From Bretschneidera sinensis (Eukaryota > Streptophyta > Magnoliopsida > Brassicales > Akaniaceae): DNA of 64,000 bases. Of this stretch, positions 1 to 10,925 are shown piece after piece. Where the stretch lies: assembly GCA_023935145.1 (NCBI GenBank), contig CM043698.1, positions 14,244,001 through 14,308,000 on the forward strand. Reading direction: 5' to 3'. The notes beneath the pieces were generated by a model, which searched no databases, was not told the DNA's origin, and was given only the letters and a program-made list of their open reading frames with translations. Each line of letters opens with the position of its first letter. The first letter of the stretch is position 1. The position numbers were made by a program, and so were the translations under genes.

Positions 1-2239
1 TATCACCATCATCACCGATAAGATTTAAATCCAATTTGAGCATCTCCGATCTCCTTGGACTCATTTCCAGTGAAGATTCTGCAGATTGAAGGCCAGACAA
101 GACAGGAGTTTGTTTTCTCAACATCAGATCTGCAAGCTTATCATCTCCACCCTCAGCCACGTTCAGATCAAAATCAAAGCAACCCTGCCTCTGTTTTGAA
201 TTATTACCAGTTCCCCCAAGTGAAGGAGCTTTATCCCCACCAGCTATTTTACGAGGAGATGCTGGACGAAAAGCACTAGTAGCAGCAGATCCTTTCCATC
301 CAAGAATTCCCTCAAACTGCAACGGGGCTACAGGCAATCCAGGAGCGGCTGCTGGCCTTGAAGCAGAAACGACAGGAATAGGGGTAGAGATGGAGTTCAC
401 TGTATTACGATCCATATCATCAGAAGAGACTTCTTGATTCAGATCAAAGTCGCACAAGCCTTTCTCTGCGTTAACTTCTGGTTCTTGAGCCGGATCAGTC
501 ACCAGAGAGGACTCCATATCATTTATGCCTTTTTTTGCTTCATTATCCAGATTACCTGAATTAATTACATGCCCCTTCCCCTCTGGATACGCCTCAGCAG
601 AATGATTTTGTCCAGCTGGCACCTCCTTTGGTGGGGCCTCGGTGGGTAGATCTTGTTTTCCATTTATAGAATCCGGGCTACCTGGCTGCCCGATTCCACC
701 CGATATCTTCTCTGACGAACTACAGGATGGTTCTCTATAATCTACAACTTCTCTCTCTACTTCTTGAGCAACTTTCCGAGCGACTTCTAAAGCATCTACG
801 ATGCCATATTCAAGTTCAATATCAGTTGTTCTCTTGTCAATCACATCAAGGCCCCGGGTACCAACTGCTGGTCTAGAAAAATCGGAACCATTTCTCAAAT
901 CCTCGCTTCCGTCACTATTAGTATGCTCCTTATCATCGTCAACTGCAATGCCTCTCATATTAGAGTAAGCAGTCTCTAAAAACTCTAGTTTTCCATACAT
1001 AGGTGCATTGCCAGACAAGTCCTGCAATGTATCAGAATCGCGTTCGTCATCTTGACCTGTTAATGTACACACTGATTTGCTGCAATAATTTGTAACCCCA
1101 GTATCAGCAGTCCCACTATTTGGCTCATAAGTAGGGGTCCTCACCTCAATGGCATCAACATTCTTCCATAAAACAGGTTCTGCCTGGATCTGAGCACTTG
1201 CAACATCAGCACCAGAAGACACAGATCCAGGCTCCATTGTACTAGAGGCAGAAGCTGCTATACCCAATTTGTCGGTGGAACTGCTTAGCTTGTTCACATG
1301 CTTTTCATCTTTAGAGAACTCATCCAACTCTGGAGCATCTGACAGCCCCTCAACACTGCCTTGCTTCGGAAGGGGAAAACTACCAGTCTCAACAGGAGTG
1401 ATTTCTGCCACAGTTTTTGCTGGGTATTTTTCCTTTGTAGACAGATTTTCTTTAACAGCATTTGACACAAGAGAGGGGGGCAGATGATCAGGAGCTCTAT
1501 CCTTCGTGTCTGGACAGTCTAAGATCATGTCAGAGTGGATCTCATTTTTTTGATTTTGAATCTTTACATCTTCATCCCTTTCTGATTTAAGATCTTCTGA
1601 GTTTCTCAACAAGTTTTCAGCTTTTGGAACTTCCACTTGACTCTCCTCTTTAGCACTTCGTTTGGAAAGAGGAATATCTATAGCAGAATATTCTGGCCTG
1701 CTACTTTCCCCAGCGAGCATTGCACTGGCTCTAATCCCATGACCACGATAAGCACCGACACTCTCAATATCATGGTGAACAGCATCACTAACTCTTTCCA
1801 GATTCCAGTTATCAAATAGTGCTCTTGCTATATCCTGAACCTGAGAGCTGCTGTGGCCAAGAAGATTCTTGATAGTAATCAAGATCCCTGAAGAAATAGA
1901 CCTTTCATTGTCTATATGCAGGTTTTCAAGCGCTCGTAACAGTGCAATAATTGACTCCTCTATGCTGTCAGTTGAGTCATTACTAAACTTCTGAGCATCC
2001 TTTAGCCATCTATCAATATACCAGAGTCCATCTAATTGAATAAAAAGATCAAGGCAATCTTTCTTCTTTGTGGCAGCAATCGTGCTTGCAACGGCAGCCC
2101 ACTGCCTGGTTGCATCACCAATATTCTTCACAACACAATCTTTATCCTTCTGCATGATAGCGGCCAGTTCTTCAACACGAGAAGGGGCCGTAAGGCCATC
2201 TTTTATCTCAGTCAGGGTAAAGAAATCTTCAAGCGTCAT
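1..2239 (-). CDS. TFIIS N-terminal (LW) domain protein, 3' part of CDS outside window
   Basis: One long open frame of 746 codons runs from ATG (complement of 2237-2239) past the window start, with no stop seen where I checked the frame. The start is supported by an in-frame TGA nine bases upstream (2246-2248) and by the N-terminus MTLEDFFTLTEIKDGLT, which I recall as the start of the Arabidopsis AT4G24200-type proteins. Residues about 28-147 form a helical bundle typical of TFIIS-N/LW domains (DCLDLFIQLDGLWYIDRWLK, then NLLGHSSSQVQDIARALFDNW). The rest is long, acidic, Ser-rich and probably disordered, with repeated DLN motifs near the end (FDLNQE, FDLNVAEGG, LKLDLN), resembling EAR-type repression motifs. 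Likely a nuclear protein acting with elongating RNA polymerase II or chromatin; that role is inferred from the family. There is no BAH domain in this frame, unlike the related SUO proteins. The C-terminus is not in the window. Confidence 0.85.
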   Translation of the reverse strand, partial: MTLEDFFTLTEIKDGLTAPSRVEELAAIMQKDKDCVVKNIGDATRQWAAVASTIAATKKKDCLDLFIQLDGLWYIDRWLKDAQKFSNDSTDSIEESIIALLRALENLHIDNERSISSGILITIKNLLGHSSSQVQDIARALFDNWNLERVSDAVHHDIESVGAYRGHGIRASAMLAGESSRPEYSAIDIPLSKRSAKEESQVEVPKAENLLRNSEDLKSERDEDVKIQNQKNEIHSDMILDCPDTKDRAPDHLPPSLVSNAVKENLSTKEKYPAKTVAEITPVETGSFPLPKQGSVEGLSDAPELDEFSKDEKHVNKLSSSTDKLGIAASASSTMEPGSVSSGADVASAQIQAEPVLWKNVDAIEVRTPTYEPNSGTADTGVTNYCSKSVCTLTGQDDERDSDTLQDLSGNAPMYGKLEFLETAYSNMRGIAVDDDKEHTNSDGSEDLRNGSDFSRPAVGTRGLDVIDKRTTDIELEYGIVDALEVARKVAQEVEREVVDYREPSCSSSEKISGGIGQPGSPDSINGKQDLPTEAPPKEVPAGQNHSAEAYPEGKGHVINSGNLDNEAKKGINDMESSLVTDPAQEPEVNAEKGLCDFDLNQEVSSDDMDRNTVNSISTPIPVVSASRPAAAPGLPVAPLQFEGILGWKGSAATSAFRPASPRKIAGGDKAPSLGGTGNNSKQRQGCFDFDLNVAEGGDDKLADLMLRKQTPVLSGLQSAESSLEMSPRRSEMLKLDLNLIGDDGD

Positions 2240-2318
2240 GGTGCTTCACACACCATACCTCCAAGCATTTAAGAAGTCCTTGTGAAACACTGCTAGTTTT
2301 TTTCCCATTGATGAAACC
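2240..2318 (-). other. 5' UTR end of the TFIIS-N gene with splice acceptor
   Basis: On the minus strand a pyrimidine-containing acceptor ending TGCAG lies at 2319-2323, followed by 79 bases leading to the ATG with stops in frame. This suggests that the coding exon is preceded by a 5' UTR intron. Inferred from sequence signals only. Confidence 0.45.
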
Positions 2319-4868
2319 CTGCATAACATGGCACATTAAGCAAGCAGTTCCAGACTAAACAATAATATACATATTATTTCTATACCACTTTTAAGAGCTA
2401 TAATAAACAGATTGAGAACTTAAAAATATAAAAGTCCACCAAGTAATTGTTCATCATCCACAAGTTTCCTGCATATCACGAGTTGCCAGCTAAACTGATC
2501 CGCAGATATTGCTCATCAATATGTGGTTCAACATAATTCAAATGCACAGTTATGTACAAGATGAAGTGCACACTGAAATCCGAAACGATATTCATGCAAG
2601 TTCATCAGCATTGTGTCCCTCGACAGCACTGCATAACTAACATACACTTTCTGCGTCTCTGAATGTCTACAGCTAAGTCACAATTTTCTATCTTGGTTAT
2701 AATCATATTTGAATAAACAACTTTCAAGATAACTAAATCAAGGCACTAATAGAAGATGGTAACAGCATAGTAAAAGAATACAGTTGCAAGTTACATTTGG
2801 AGCGTTGAGTAGTAGCGTGTACAATAGTTTGGTTGAAACCGCCAAATCGGTTTTAGAAGTCACAGTTCAGTTACGGTTTAAACAGTTGATAAATCGCCAG
2901 TTTGGTTCCGTTTACGGTTTGCCTATTGACCAAACCCGACCCAAACTGGCCCTTATATATATTTTACAAATATTCTTATTACATGTCCAAATTGGTTAAC
3001 AGATAAAGAACATCTTATTAGACCTTAATAAACTTGATCAATACCAGCTTTTGGAGATAATAATGTATTTTTTTACATGTTTAAATTTGATTTGTTTTCA
3101 TTTCATCTTTGGGATACAAATGTTTTGAAGTTCAAATGGTAAAGGTTTGGTTTTGGTTTGTGGTTTTTGCAAACCATGGGAGGTTAGTTTGGTTTCGGTT
3201 TCATAGTGAAATCAACCCACGCACACCTTGGCTGGGTAGGATAGGGTAAGACCCCTTTCCTATCCCTGTTTTGTGTTTGGAGCCGCAATTGTTCCGAATA
3301 GGGGTAAAGGATTACCCAACGTAATACCGCCACTGTACCACAAGAAAAGACATGCATGCCCATAATGTTGCATCAATTTTTTTATTAGAAAAAAAACAGC
3401 AAAGAGATTCTGCTCAACAGTCAACAGACATCGATCAATCAACCGACTTGGTCCAACATTCAATCAGAAAAATTCAAACCCAACAACCACCCAAAAATAA
3501 ACACAATCAGAGTTCATATTAACAAAATTAGCAAAGACTAAAAAATCCAGATTAACCCAAAATCCATCAATTTGAGGAAATCCGTATACAAAATTTTGTA
3601 AAAAAAAACTCCTTTTCATTGTTAAAACCCACACGCACCTCGAACCCCTGCCCACTTTCTGGACAGGGAAACGTCCTTATCAGCACCTCAAAGCGGGCAG
3701 GACAACCTTGTGAAAAAACTTAATATGAAGGGAGACAAAATAAGAACATAGAAGGACTACCGTGCAGCACCATCATGATATGGCAGGCCGTGCTAGTAGC
3801 AGACGCAGACTACAGAGTTAATACAGAACTATTTTGTTAGATGAATGCTTAGGTGGCTTGTATTATTTTGATGGGCAAGTAATTGTTAAAAGAGGGTTTT
3901 TTTTTTCATTTTTTATGCTTAGGATATTTTTTGTCATTTCACATTTCATTATACCCTATCCAGTATAACATATACAGGATTCAAAACTAGAGAAGTGACT
4001 ACACTACTCATCCCTTTACTCAGGGTTCACCAATCACGTAATAGTAAAGAGCTTATTAAGTGAGTAGCTTACCCTACACAACTCAATAATCTTACCCTAC
4101 CTTACACAAATTTCCAAACATAGCCGCAAGGTTTAGCGTTTGGTTTTAAGGTTTTGGGTGAAAGGATGGAAGGCCTAATGCGATTTCAATCTTTTTTAAA
4201 AAAGAAAATAAAAGTATTCACCTAGTAGATAGAAACCTATAATATAGTAAGGATAATAATCTATCAAGTAACTCAAAAAAATATGCCAAAAGTAACAAAG
4301 TTAAATGGAAGTACTAACATCTCATAAAATCTTTATTAAACAAGTCAAGATGGAATTCATTATGCTAACTTTATGAACCTTACAGACTCTGTTAAACTTT
4401 CCAATTTGATAAAGACCACAAATAACAAAAGTTAGCACACAACAACAAATAACAATTCTGCTGCACTAGATGTGGCATTAAACTTCTATAGGTGCCTCAT
4501 CCATCAGGTCCAACATTTAAGCTGGTCAAGGAAGCCAAGTCAATTGTTTCTTTGTTCAGATAAAAGCTGTGAGAATTGGTTTGCTCCCATTTTTGGTCCA
4601 GTTAGCCATCCCTTCCAGGAAAGTTACAAGTTCTCTTGGATGGTACTGGACACACTTCATGAGTCGTGAACTAAACTGTTAATAGAGGGGACAATAATAT
4701 GGCTTTTCGTGGGATATTTTGGTTCATAGTTCTCTATGTTTCTTGGATGTAGGTTGAGCTATTGCCTAAATCCTGTGTAATCAAACCAAATACTGAGCAT
4801 ACTGAGCAGTGGCAAAGATATATTGGTTCCTTCAACCTGGGTACAACCTATTAATGCCAAAATGACTA

Positions 4869-5380
4869 CAACAAGGAAACATGCAGTGACCTCCGAAAGC
4901 AACAACTATCCATAGCAATAGGCTCCCGTAGTCTGAAGCATCAGAGGCAACAGAATCATACAGCATTAATGACCCCCCAAAAAAAATTTAACAAAAAAAA
5001 AAAATAAGTTTCAAAGAAGCTGACATCTTCATATGTGATGAAAATAACTATCTTTCACGAGCAGATCATAAATATTTTCCTATTGTAATGTGATTTATGA
5101 AGCCATACAAGCTATGGGATGTATAACAAGGAAACATGAAGTGACCTCCGAAAGCAACAACTATCCGTAGCAATAGGCCCCCGTAGTCTGAAGCATCAGA
5201 GGCAACAGAATCATACAGCATTAATGACGCCCCAAAAAAATTTAAATGAAAAAAAGAAGTTTCAAAGAAGGTGACCACTTTATATGTGATGAAAACAACT
5301 ATCTTCAATGAGCAGGTCATAAATGTTTTCCTATGGTAATGTGATTTATAAAGCCATACAAGCCATGGGATGCATAACAC
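4869..5380. repeat. two-copy tandem duplication, period about 255 bp
   Basis: The segment from 4871 to 5125 is repeated at 5126-5380. Shared stretches include ACAAGGAAACATG, GTGACCTCCGAAAGCAACAA and CAGAATCATACAGCATTAAT, and the copies end in the same CCATACAAGC-ATGGGATG block. They differ by scattered substitutions and poly-A length changes. No coding potential is seen. Confidence 0.85.
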
Positions 5381-6480
5381 CTTTTTCACATTTTTTTATA
5401 AGTCAGAACACTTTTCACCTCTCTTTTTTTGATATGTCAAACATTTTTCACCTTTTATTGGTTAGAGAATCTAGATATCCTTGGTAAGCAACAAAACATG
5501 CATGTCTCACAATCCATCATTCAACCTATTAAATGAAACTTCCCTAATTTGGTATCTCATGAGAAACTATGAACAAGGCACACGTGTAGATTATGTGTTA
5601 ATGATTCTCAACTTTAAAGAGAGAACTTCATGGCTAAATTTCATAAAGCGTTTGAAAGCACGTAAAATATCAGAATCCCTAGAGTAGGTGAGTTATGTGT
5701 AACACCCTAACACCAGACAGCCTGACACTCGTGACTGTGTTCGCAAATCAGACAAGTCAGTGCATAGAAATAGGAAACCACAAAAGAATAGCTCAAGTAA
5801 AGGCTCCCCTAGATCAAGAACAAACATATTCCTGGCAGTTCAGTGCTAGACAAGTACTATCAACAGGTACGGAAAATGCCACTTAAAAATTGAAATACAA
5901 TCATGCCGTCATGAATGCTAATCAATACGACCAAGTTACTGGGGGGAACAACTTCAATTATTCAGTTTCTGAAAGCCCTTATATTAATCTTAATTCTATA
6001 CCAGCCAAATGATCTATTATATATAGTTTGAATGCGGTTAAGCAAAAGCGCCTTTTATGAACTAGACCTAAGATTTTTTTGTAAGTATGAACCAGACCTT
6101 TTTTTTAAAGGATGAACTACACCTAACATTAAAAAATTCTACTTCTTGGAAGAAAAAAATAAATTATTTGTTGTCATTGAAGCAACAGGAACAACATCAG
6201 CAAGAAAAATAGTAATACATAAAAAGACATGCTAAATGATCTCTCAAAGGTCAGACAACCACAATATGTAAACCGAAAAAGTGAGTTGGTTCCCACATCC
6301 AAAAGCTTTGATGTAACAATCATATACCATGACCAATACTTAAAAATTAAGGCCGCACATACCAAGAAAAATATAAAACCACACGTATGGTTAACTCCCT
6401 TTCCCGAGAGGGAAAAAATACACATGTTGCAAACGCATACACATACACAGTGAGAAAGAGAGGGAGAAAGGGAGAAAACA

Positions 6481-6820
6481 TGACAAACAAATCAACCACA
6501 TTCATTACTAATGACGATGGTTCGTTGATGAAAACAACAAAATTATCGTCTACAACTTAACTCTTTCGAGTATAAGCATATAGCAGCGTGAACATTCCAC
6601 AGCTTCCATAAATACAAAAAAGTTGGGCCCCACGGAGAGAAGGGGTGAATGACAATTAGCCCCCTAATGACAAACAAATCAACCAAATTCTTTACTGATG
6701 ACAATGGTTCATTGAAGACAACAATAAAATTAACTTTAACAACTTAACACTTTCAATTATAAGCATATAACAGCGAGAAAATTCCACAGTTTCCATAAAT
6801 ACAAAAGGTTGGGCCCATGG
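6481..6820. repeat. two-copy tandem duplication, period about 187 bp
   Basis: The roughly 150-bp segment starting TGACAAACAAATCAACCA at 6481 is repeated at 6668. Both copies run through ATAAGCATATA-CAGCG and CCATAAATACAAAA to GTTGGGCCC. The copies are moderately diverged, so this is an older event than the kinesin exon duplication. Confidence 0.8.
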
Positions 6821-7060
6821 AACTTATTGAGTAAGCACATGTCTGAGATAGATAGATTTTTTTTATACGAAAAAAAATGAGATAAATAGATTTAAAGTAA
6901 TTCTTTCCTGCTTATTTGAAAAAAAAGTAGTTCTTTCCTTTTCTGATGAACTAGAAGTATGACCAGAGGAGATGTCCTTACCGTGACCCAATAGAGTCCT
7001 GAGTCATGTTCAAAAATCATGAAAACTCAACCTCCTCAAATTACACAGCCACTTAAATAA

Positions 7061-7410
7061 ACAAGCTATTTGAGCTTAATCAAGTCCGAATACTAAGGTA
7101 TTTGAGCTCGGATCGACCTTAAATAAACGAGCTTGAGCTCGAGCTCGAGTTTGAGTTTGAGTTTGAGTTCAAGTTCGAATCGAGCTCGAAAATTGAGCTC
7201 AAGTCCTAGCATGAGCCTTGGATTGCCCATTCGAGCTCGAGCTCAAGTCTGAACTATAATTTTAATAAATAAAAATATTAAATAAATATTGATTTGAGCT
7301 CGATAATACCTTATCGAACTGGTCGAGAGCCTTTCGAGCCGAACCTTTATCGAGCTTTGATCGAGGTAGAGCTCAAGCTCGAATAGCTTGATAAAAGCTC
7401 GGCTCGATTC
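7061..7410. repeat. GAGCTC-rich low-complexity tract
   Basis: Contains repeated palindromic hexamers GAGCTC and related units (GAGCTCGAGCTCGAG, TTTGAGTTTGAGTTTGAG, TCGAGC, AAGCTCG) in both orientations over about 350 bp. Seen directly; function unknown. Such tracts are common repetitive debris in plant genomes. Confidence 0.7.
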
Positions 7411-8191
7411 CAACCTTAACAAAGGTTCTTTTTTTAGTAAGTCACTGTGACGAAGGTTTTGTAAGGAAACAAGGTTTTATTTTTTTCTTTTATTTACTCT
7501 TGTGCCATAACAACAGATCACCTTATATTCTCTTGACTAGTTCTTTGAAACCAAATAATTCTAATAACAAACTTTCTAACTTGTCTATTTCCTTTTTGAA
7601 GATAAGGCACTTCAAACTTAGATAGAAAAGCTAACAACTTACTACTATACAAGGCAGTGGATTTAGGATGGCCTCCTGGAAAATTTGATAATCTTTTGAA
7701 CAACTGAAACCATGAAGGATTGACTTCTAGTACTTATTACTCCACAGAAGAAACCTAATGGCACAAATATTTGTAGAAAATCCAATTTCATCTTTAATTA
7801 AGCAATTACTACTAATCAAACTAAATGAAGAAAATCATGCCTTCGTAGATCAAAAACTAAAAGAAAACTGTAAATTTCACTCAACCCTCATCTCATCTAA
7901 TTAGTTGCAACCCCAAACTTGCAATATAAATTTTAGTGCAAAGAGTCTACCTTTAACTGATAATAGAAATCCTAACCCTTTATATAAGTAACTGGTAACT
8001 GATTTAGTAGACAGAAGATGATGTATTGATAACCCAGCATACCAAATCAATTTAAGCCCACAAACAATGTTTTTCTCTTTTCCTGTAGATTCTTGCCTAT
8101 TCAAAAAACAATGATAATTTTTTTAACCAGCAGGAAAGTTGGCAGAACTACTAGCTAGAATATAATTGATAATCACATTTGTAAATTACTA

Positions 8192-8461
8192 CACCCTTTG
8201 TCCCATATATTTTGGCAAGTATTCCATTTTGGTATGTCCCATATTGTTTGTCCATTTTAAAAAGTCAAATTGCAATTTTAATTAAATTTTCTAAATTACC
8301 CTTAAGTTTAGATTTCCTATGAGACAACATTTAAGTCTAGGTATTAAATAAAGGTATTTTTGGAAAGTAAGCTATAATTTAATGAGTTGTAGCATTAATT
8401 ATTATGGCTCCTTAAAAAATTCGGTTTTCTATACATACCAAAATATACAGGGTGGATGGAG
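8192..8461. mobile_element. Stowaway-like MITE, about 270 bp
   Basis: The element is flanked by TA at 8190-8191 and 8462-8463, the expected Tc1/mariner target duplication. Its termini form imperfect inverted repeats: the left end reads CACCCTTTGTCCCATATATT and the reverse complement of the right end reads CTCCATCCACCCTGTATATT, both followed by TTGG. This resembles the Stowaway terminus (CTCCCTCCGT). It is short, AT-rich and non-coding. It lies in the putative leader intron of the TFIIS-N gene. Confidence 0.8.
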
Positions 8462-9792
8462 TAGTGCTCTTTTGAGTGACTACCAGCACACCAGTCCATT
8501 GCATGTTACCCACCATAGAGATGAATAACTAACAAACTTGTCATATTGAAACACCTTCAACTACGAATCTTGATGTTCAACATGAATATGAGAGAATTGA
8601 AAAGGGCAGAGGAATTTCAAAGGTAATGTCACTGTTTCCACTCTTATCAAACCCACCATTTCTACTCTTATTAAAAAAACCATCATTTCTTCTGGTAAGT
8701 CGGCCCAGCTGTACAAGGTTAATTCATTTACGGATTAACAGCTTTGAGTTCGAAAAACTAGCTTATCATATTCATTTGCTTTTAGAAAACAAATTTAACA
8801 GATGACAAAGACCCAAATAGAACAATGGCTTACATAAATGGAAAAGGAAAATTAGCCAAAATAAAATATATGTATAATATTTTGTGATGTAAGAAGAGCG
8901 CACCAATTGCTCCATTAATAAATAGTCACCGGTCTCCAAAAAAGAAACTATATGTAACCTAGAATTAATATAATTATATAAATTCAGAAATATATATTTG
9001 CCAATACTCCTATTGGAAAATTCAAATTTTGATTCACTTCTAAAGAAGAAAAACGAACAAATTGAGAAATTACAGAAGTTAATATCATCATAACATATTG
9101 TCCAAAAAAAAGCAGATCATGAATATTATTCGTACTCCAAATGTTGCTAGAAAGCATTTCCATGAACAAAAATGATGATAGGCCAAACTGCATGAGTAAA
9201 GAAAATACTTAAACCTAAAAGAGTTAACAGTAAAAGAATTACCACACTTCAGTGGACGTTTGGTAGAGTTGCAACTACTAAACTGACAAAAGTAGAATCT
9301 AATCCTGAAACAACCAAAGAGTCACATAATCAGACTTAGCACAGTAAGAGTAAAATCGAACTTCCTAAAGAAAATTAATTTAAAAACACTCAAATGGACT
9401 GAAAACGCACTAAGTTTGACGAAAAGTTCAAAGTTAATCATTTAAAACCATGAAAAACGATTTATGGTTCCTTTAATTTTCTCTGTAATAGCTGATAACG
9501 CCAAACTAATAAGAGATAAGAGCAATTACCATATGCAGAGAAGATCGAACCCTAGATTTCAAATAACTAGAAGAGAGAGCAAGGAAAAAAAAAACCCTAA
9601 CTTTATGACTCAGTATGTTAAGATGTGACGTCAATTTAAAGAGAGAAATAATTCAATCAAGATTATCATAATTAATGCTCGGATACAGGTGATTAAATAG
9701 CGCTTATCCTAAAAATGGAAGCGAATTGATAACCAAATACAGTATTGAAATCGAAAAATAAAGAATAATTAAAAGCGTGACACATAGCTCAC

Positions 9793-9930
9793 CTTCATCA
9801 AGAGCTTAAAATTGAATGGAAACCCTATCTGTGACAGCTCAAATAGAGACGAAGACTTTCTCTCTCTAAAAATTCTTTCGTCTGTATGTATTTCGAGCTT
9901 TCTCTCTCTTGTCCTTCTCAATAGGATTAG
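9793..9930 (-). other. candidate first 5' UTR exon of the TFIIS-N gene
   Basis: On the minus strand a CT/GA-rich segment containing GATAGGGTTTCCATTCAATT ends in CTTGATGAAG followed by the donor GTGAGC. GAGA-rich leaders of this kind are typical near plant transcription starts. The assignment to the gene downstream on the minus strand is inferred from orientation and the acceptor near 2319. Confidence 0.35.
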
Positions 9931-10109
9931 TGTATATTTGTCTCTTTCTTCAAAAAAAAACCCCTCGCTTTGTCTTCTGTGAGGCCTTTTTTCGAACCAG
10001 GCATAGAGAGAAAGAGAGCAACGTTTCTTTTTCTTCTTCGTTTTTCTAATTTTTAATTTTCGAATTTTTGATTTAATTTTGTCAACATACTGATCGGATT
10101 TAGTTAACC

Positions 10110-10420
10110 CTTGGGTACCGGCACGTGCGGACTCGGCTCGGTTGTGGGTAGACCGTCTTGTCCGGTCAACCGGTAACTGTGCTTATAGTATAGTTATACA
10201 GGGAATAATAATAAATAAATACAGTAAAAAGAAAGAAGGGCGTTCACCAAAAAGGCAGAACTGTCAATTCCGGTAATGTTTTTAATGTTGGGCTTTTTGC
10301 GAAAGGAGGAGGTTGACAAGGTCCAAGCTGAAAACGAGAGCGGTCTGCGCACATCGTTGGTAACTCTCATGAGGGAGGCGTCGCCTTTTCTTTGATGACG
10401 TGTCATGTACACGTGTGACT
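10110..10420. promoter_or_regulatory. promoter-like region with ACGT-core elements
   Basis: A G-box CACGTG occurs at 10122-10127, a near-palindrome TGACGTGTCA at 10396-10405 and ACACGTGT at 10409-10416. ACGT cores bind plant bZIP or bHLH factors. The region lies immediately upstream of the candidate leader exon of the minus-strand TFIIS-N gene and is more GC-rich than its surroundings. Regulatory function is inferred. Confidence 0.35.
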
Positions 10421-10540
10421 TGTTTATAGAAACTAAATTGGGGACTATTATATTATTTCTGACTAGTGGTGGACCCACGCATTGTGTGGGCTCCGCATGA
10501 TTTTTCTTTTCTAATGGTTTTAAAATAAATAAATTATCCC

Positions 10541-10925
10541 GTCATATATTTAGAGATAAATTCACTGTACATAGTATCTCTTAAAATTAAGATATATTTG
10601 AATTATTTATTCTTTTTTTTTATGTAACTCAATGCCACGTTACGTATTTAAATATTGATTTACTGTAGAGGGTTTTTTTTTAAAATTAAGATGGATTTGA
10701 ATTATTTACTATTTTCATGTGATTCAACGTCACGTGATATATTTTGAGATCGGTTCACTGCATAGAGTCTCTTTTAAAATTAAGATAGATTTGAATTATC
10801 CATCATTTTCATGTGACTCAATGTCATGTGACATGTTTAGAGATCGATTCAATGTACAAAATCTCTCTTAAAATTAAGATAGATTTGAATTATCTATTCT
10901 TTTCTATGTGATTTGTTTCTTTTAT
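10541..10925. repeat. four-copy minisatellite, period 94-99 bp
   Basis: Four imperfect units each contain TTAAAATTAAGAT followed by TTTGAATTAT. The shared block starts at about 10581, 10680, 10774 and 10868, giving spacings of 99, 94 and 94. Units also share ATGTGACTCAATGTCA-like and GAGATCGATTCA-like segments. It is preceded at about 10470 by a GC-containing segment, GGACCCACGCATTGTGTGGG. No coding potential. Confidence 0.8.

Larger units (their letters stand above)
2324..9792 (-). other. probable 5' UTR introns of the TFIIS-N gene; no coding gene seen
   Basis: This 7.5-kb stretch holds no recognisable protein-coding exon on either strand. It carries two local tandem duplications, a GAGCTC-rich tract and a Stowaway-like MITE (listed separately). 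Mini-exon-like segments with good splice signals on the minus strand occur near 9531-9571 and 6980-7003. Together with the acceptor at 2319 and a donor at 9792 they suggest a long, spliced 5' leader. RNA evidence would be needed to place the real exons; the extent given is a guess. Confidence 0.3.

Noticed and set aside
2784..2999. Open frame with a somewhat protein-like composition
   Set aside because: It is composed of repeated AGTTCGGTTTGG-like simple motifs and has no family resemblance.
5066..5389. 107-codon minus-strand open frame
   Set aside because: It lies across the 255-bp tandem duplication, has no recognisable motif and starts in repeat sequence.
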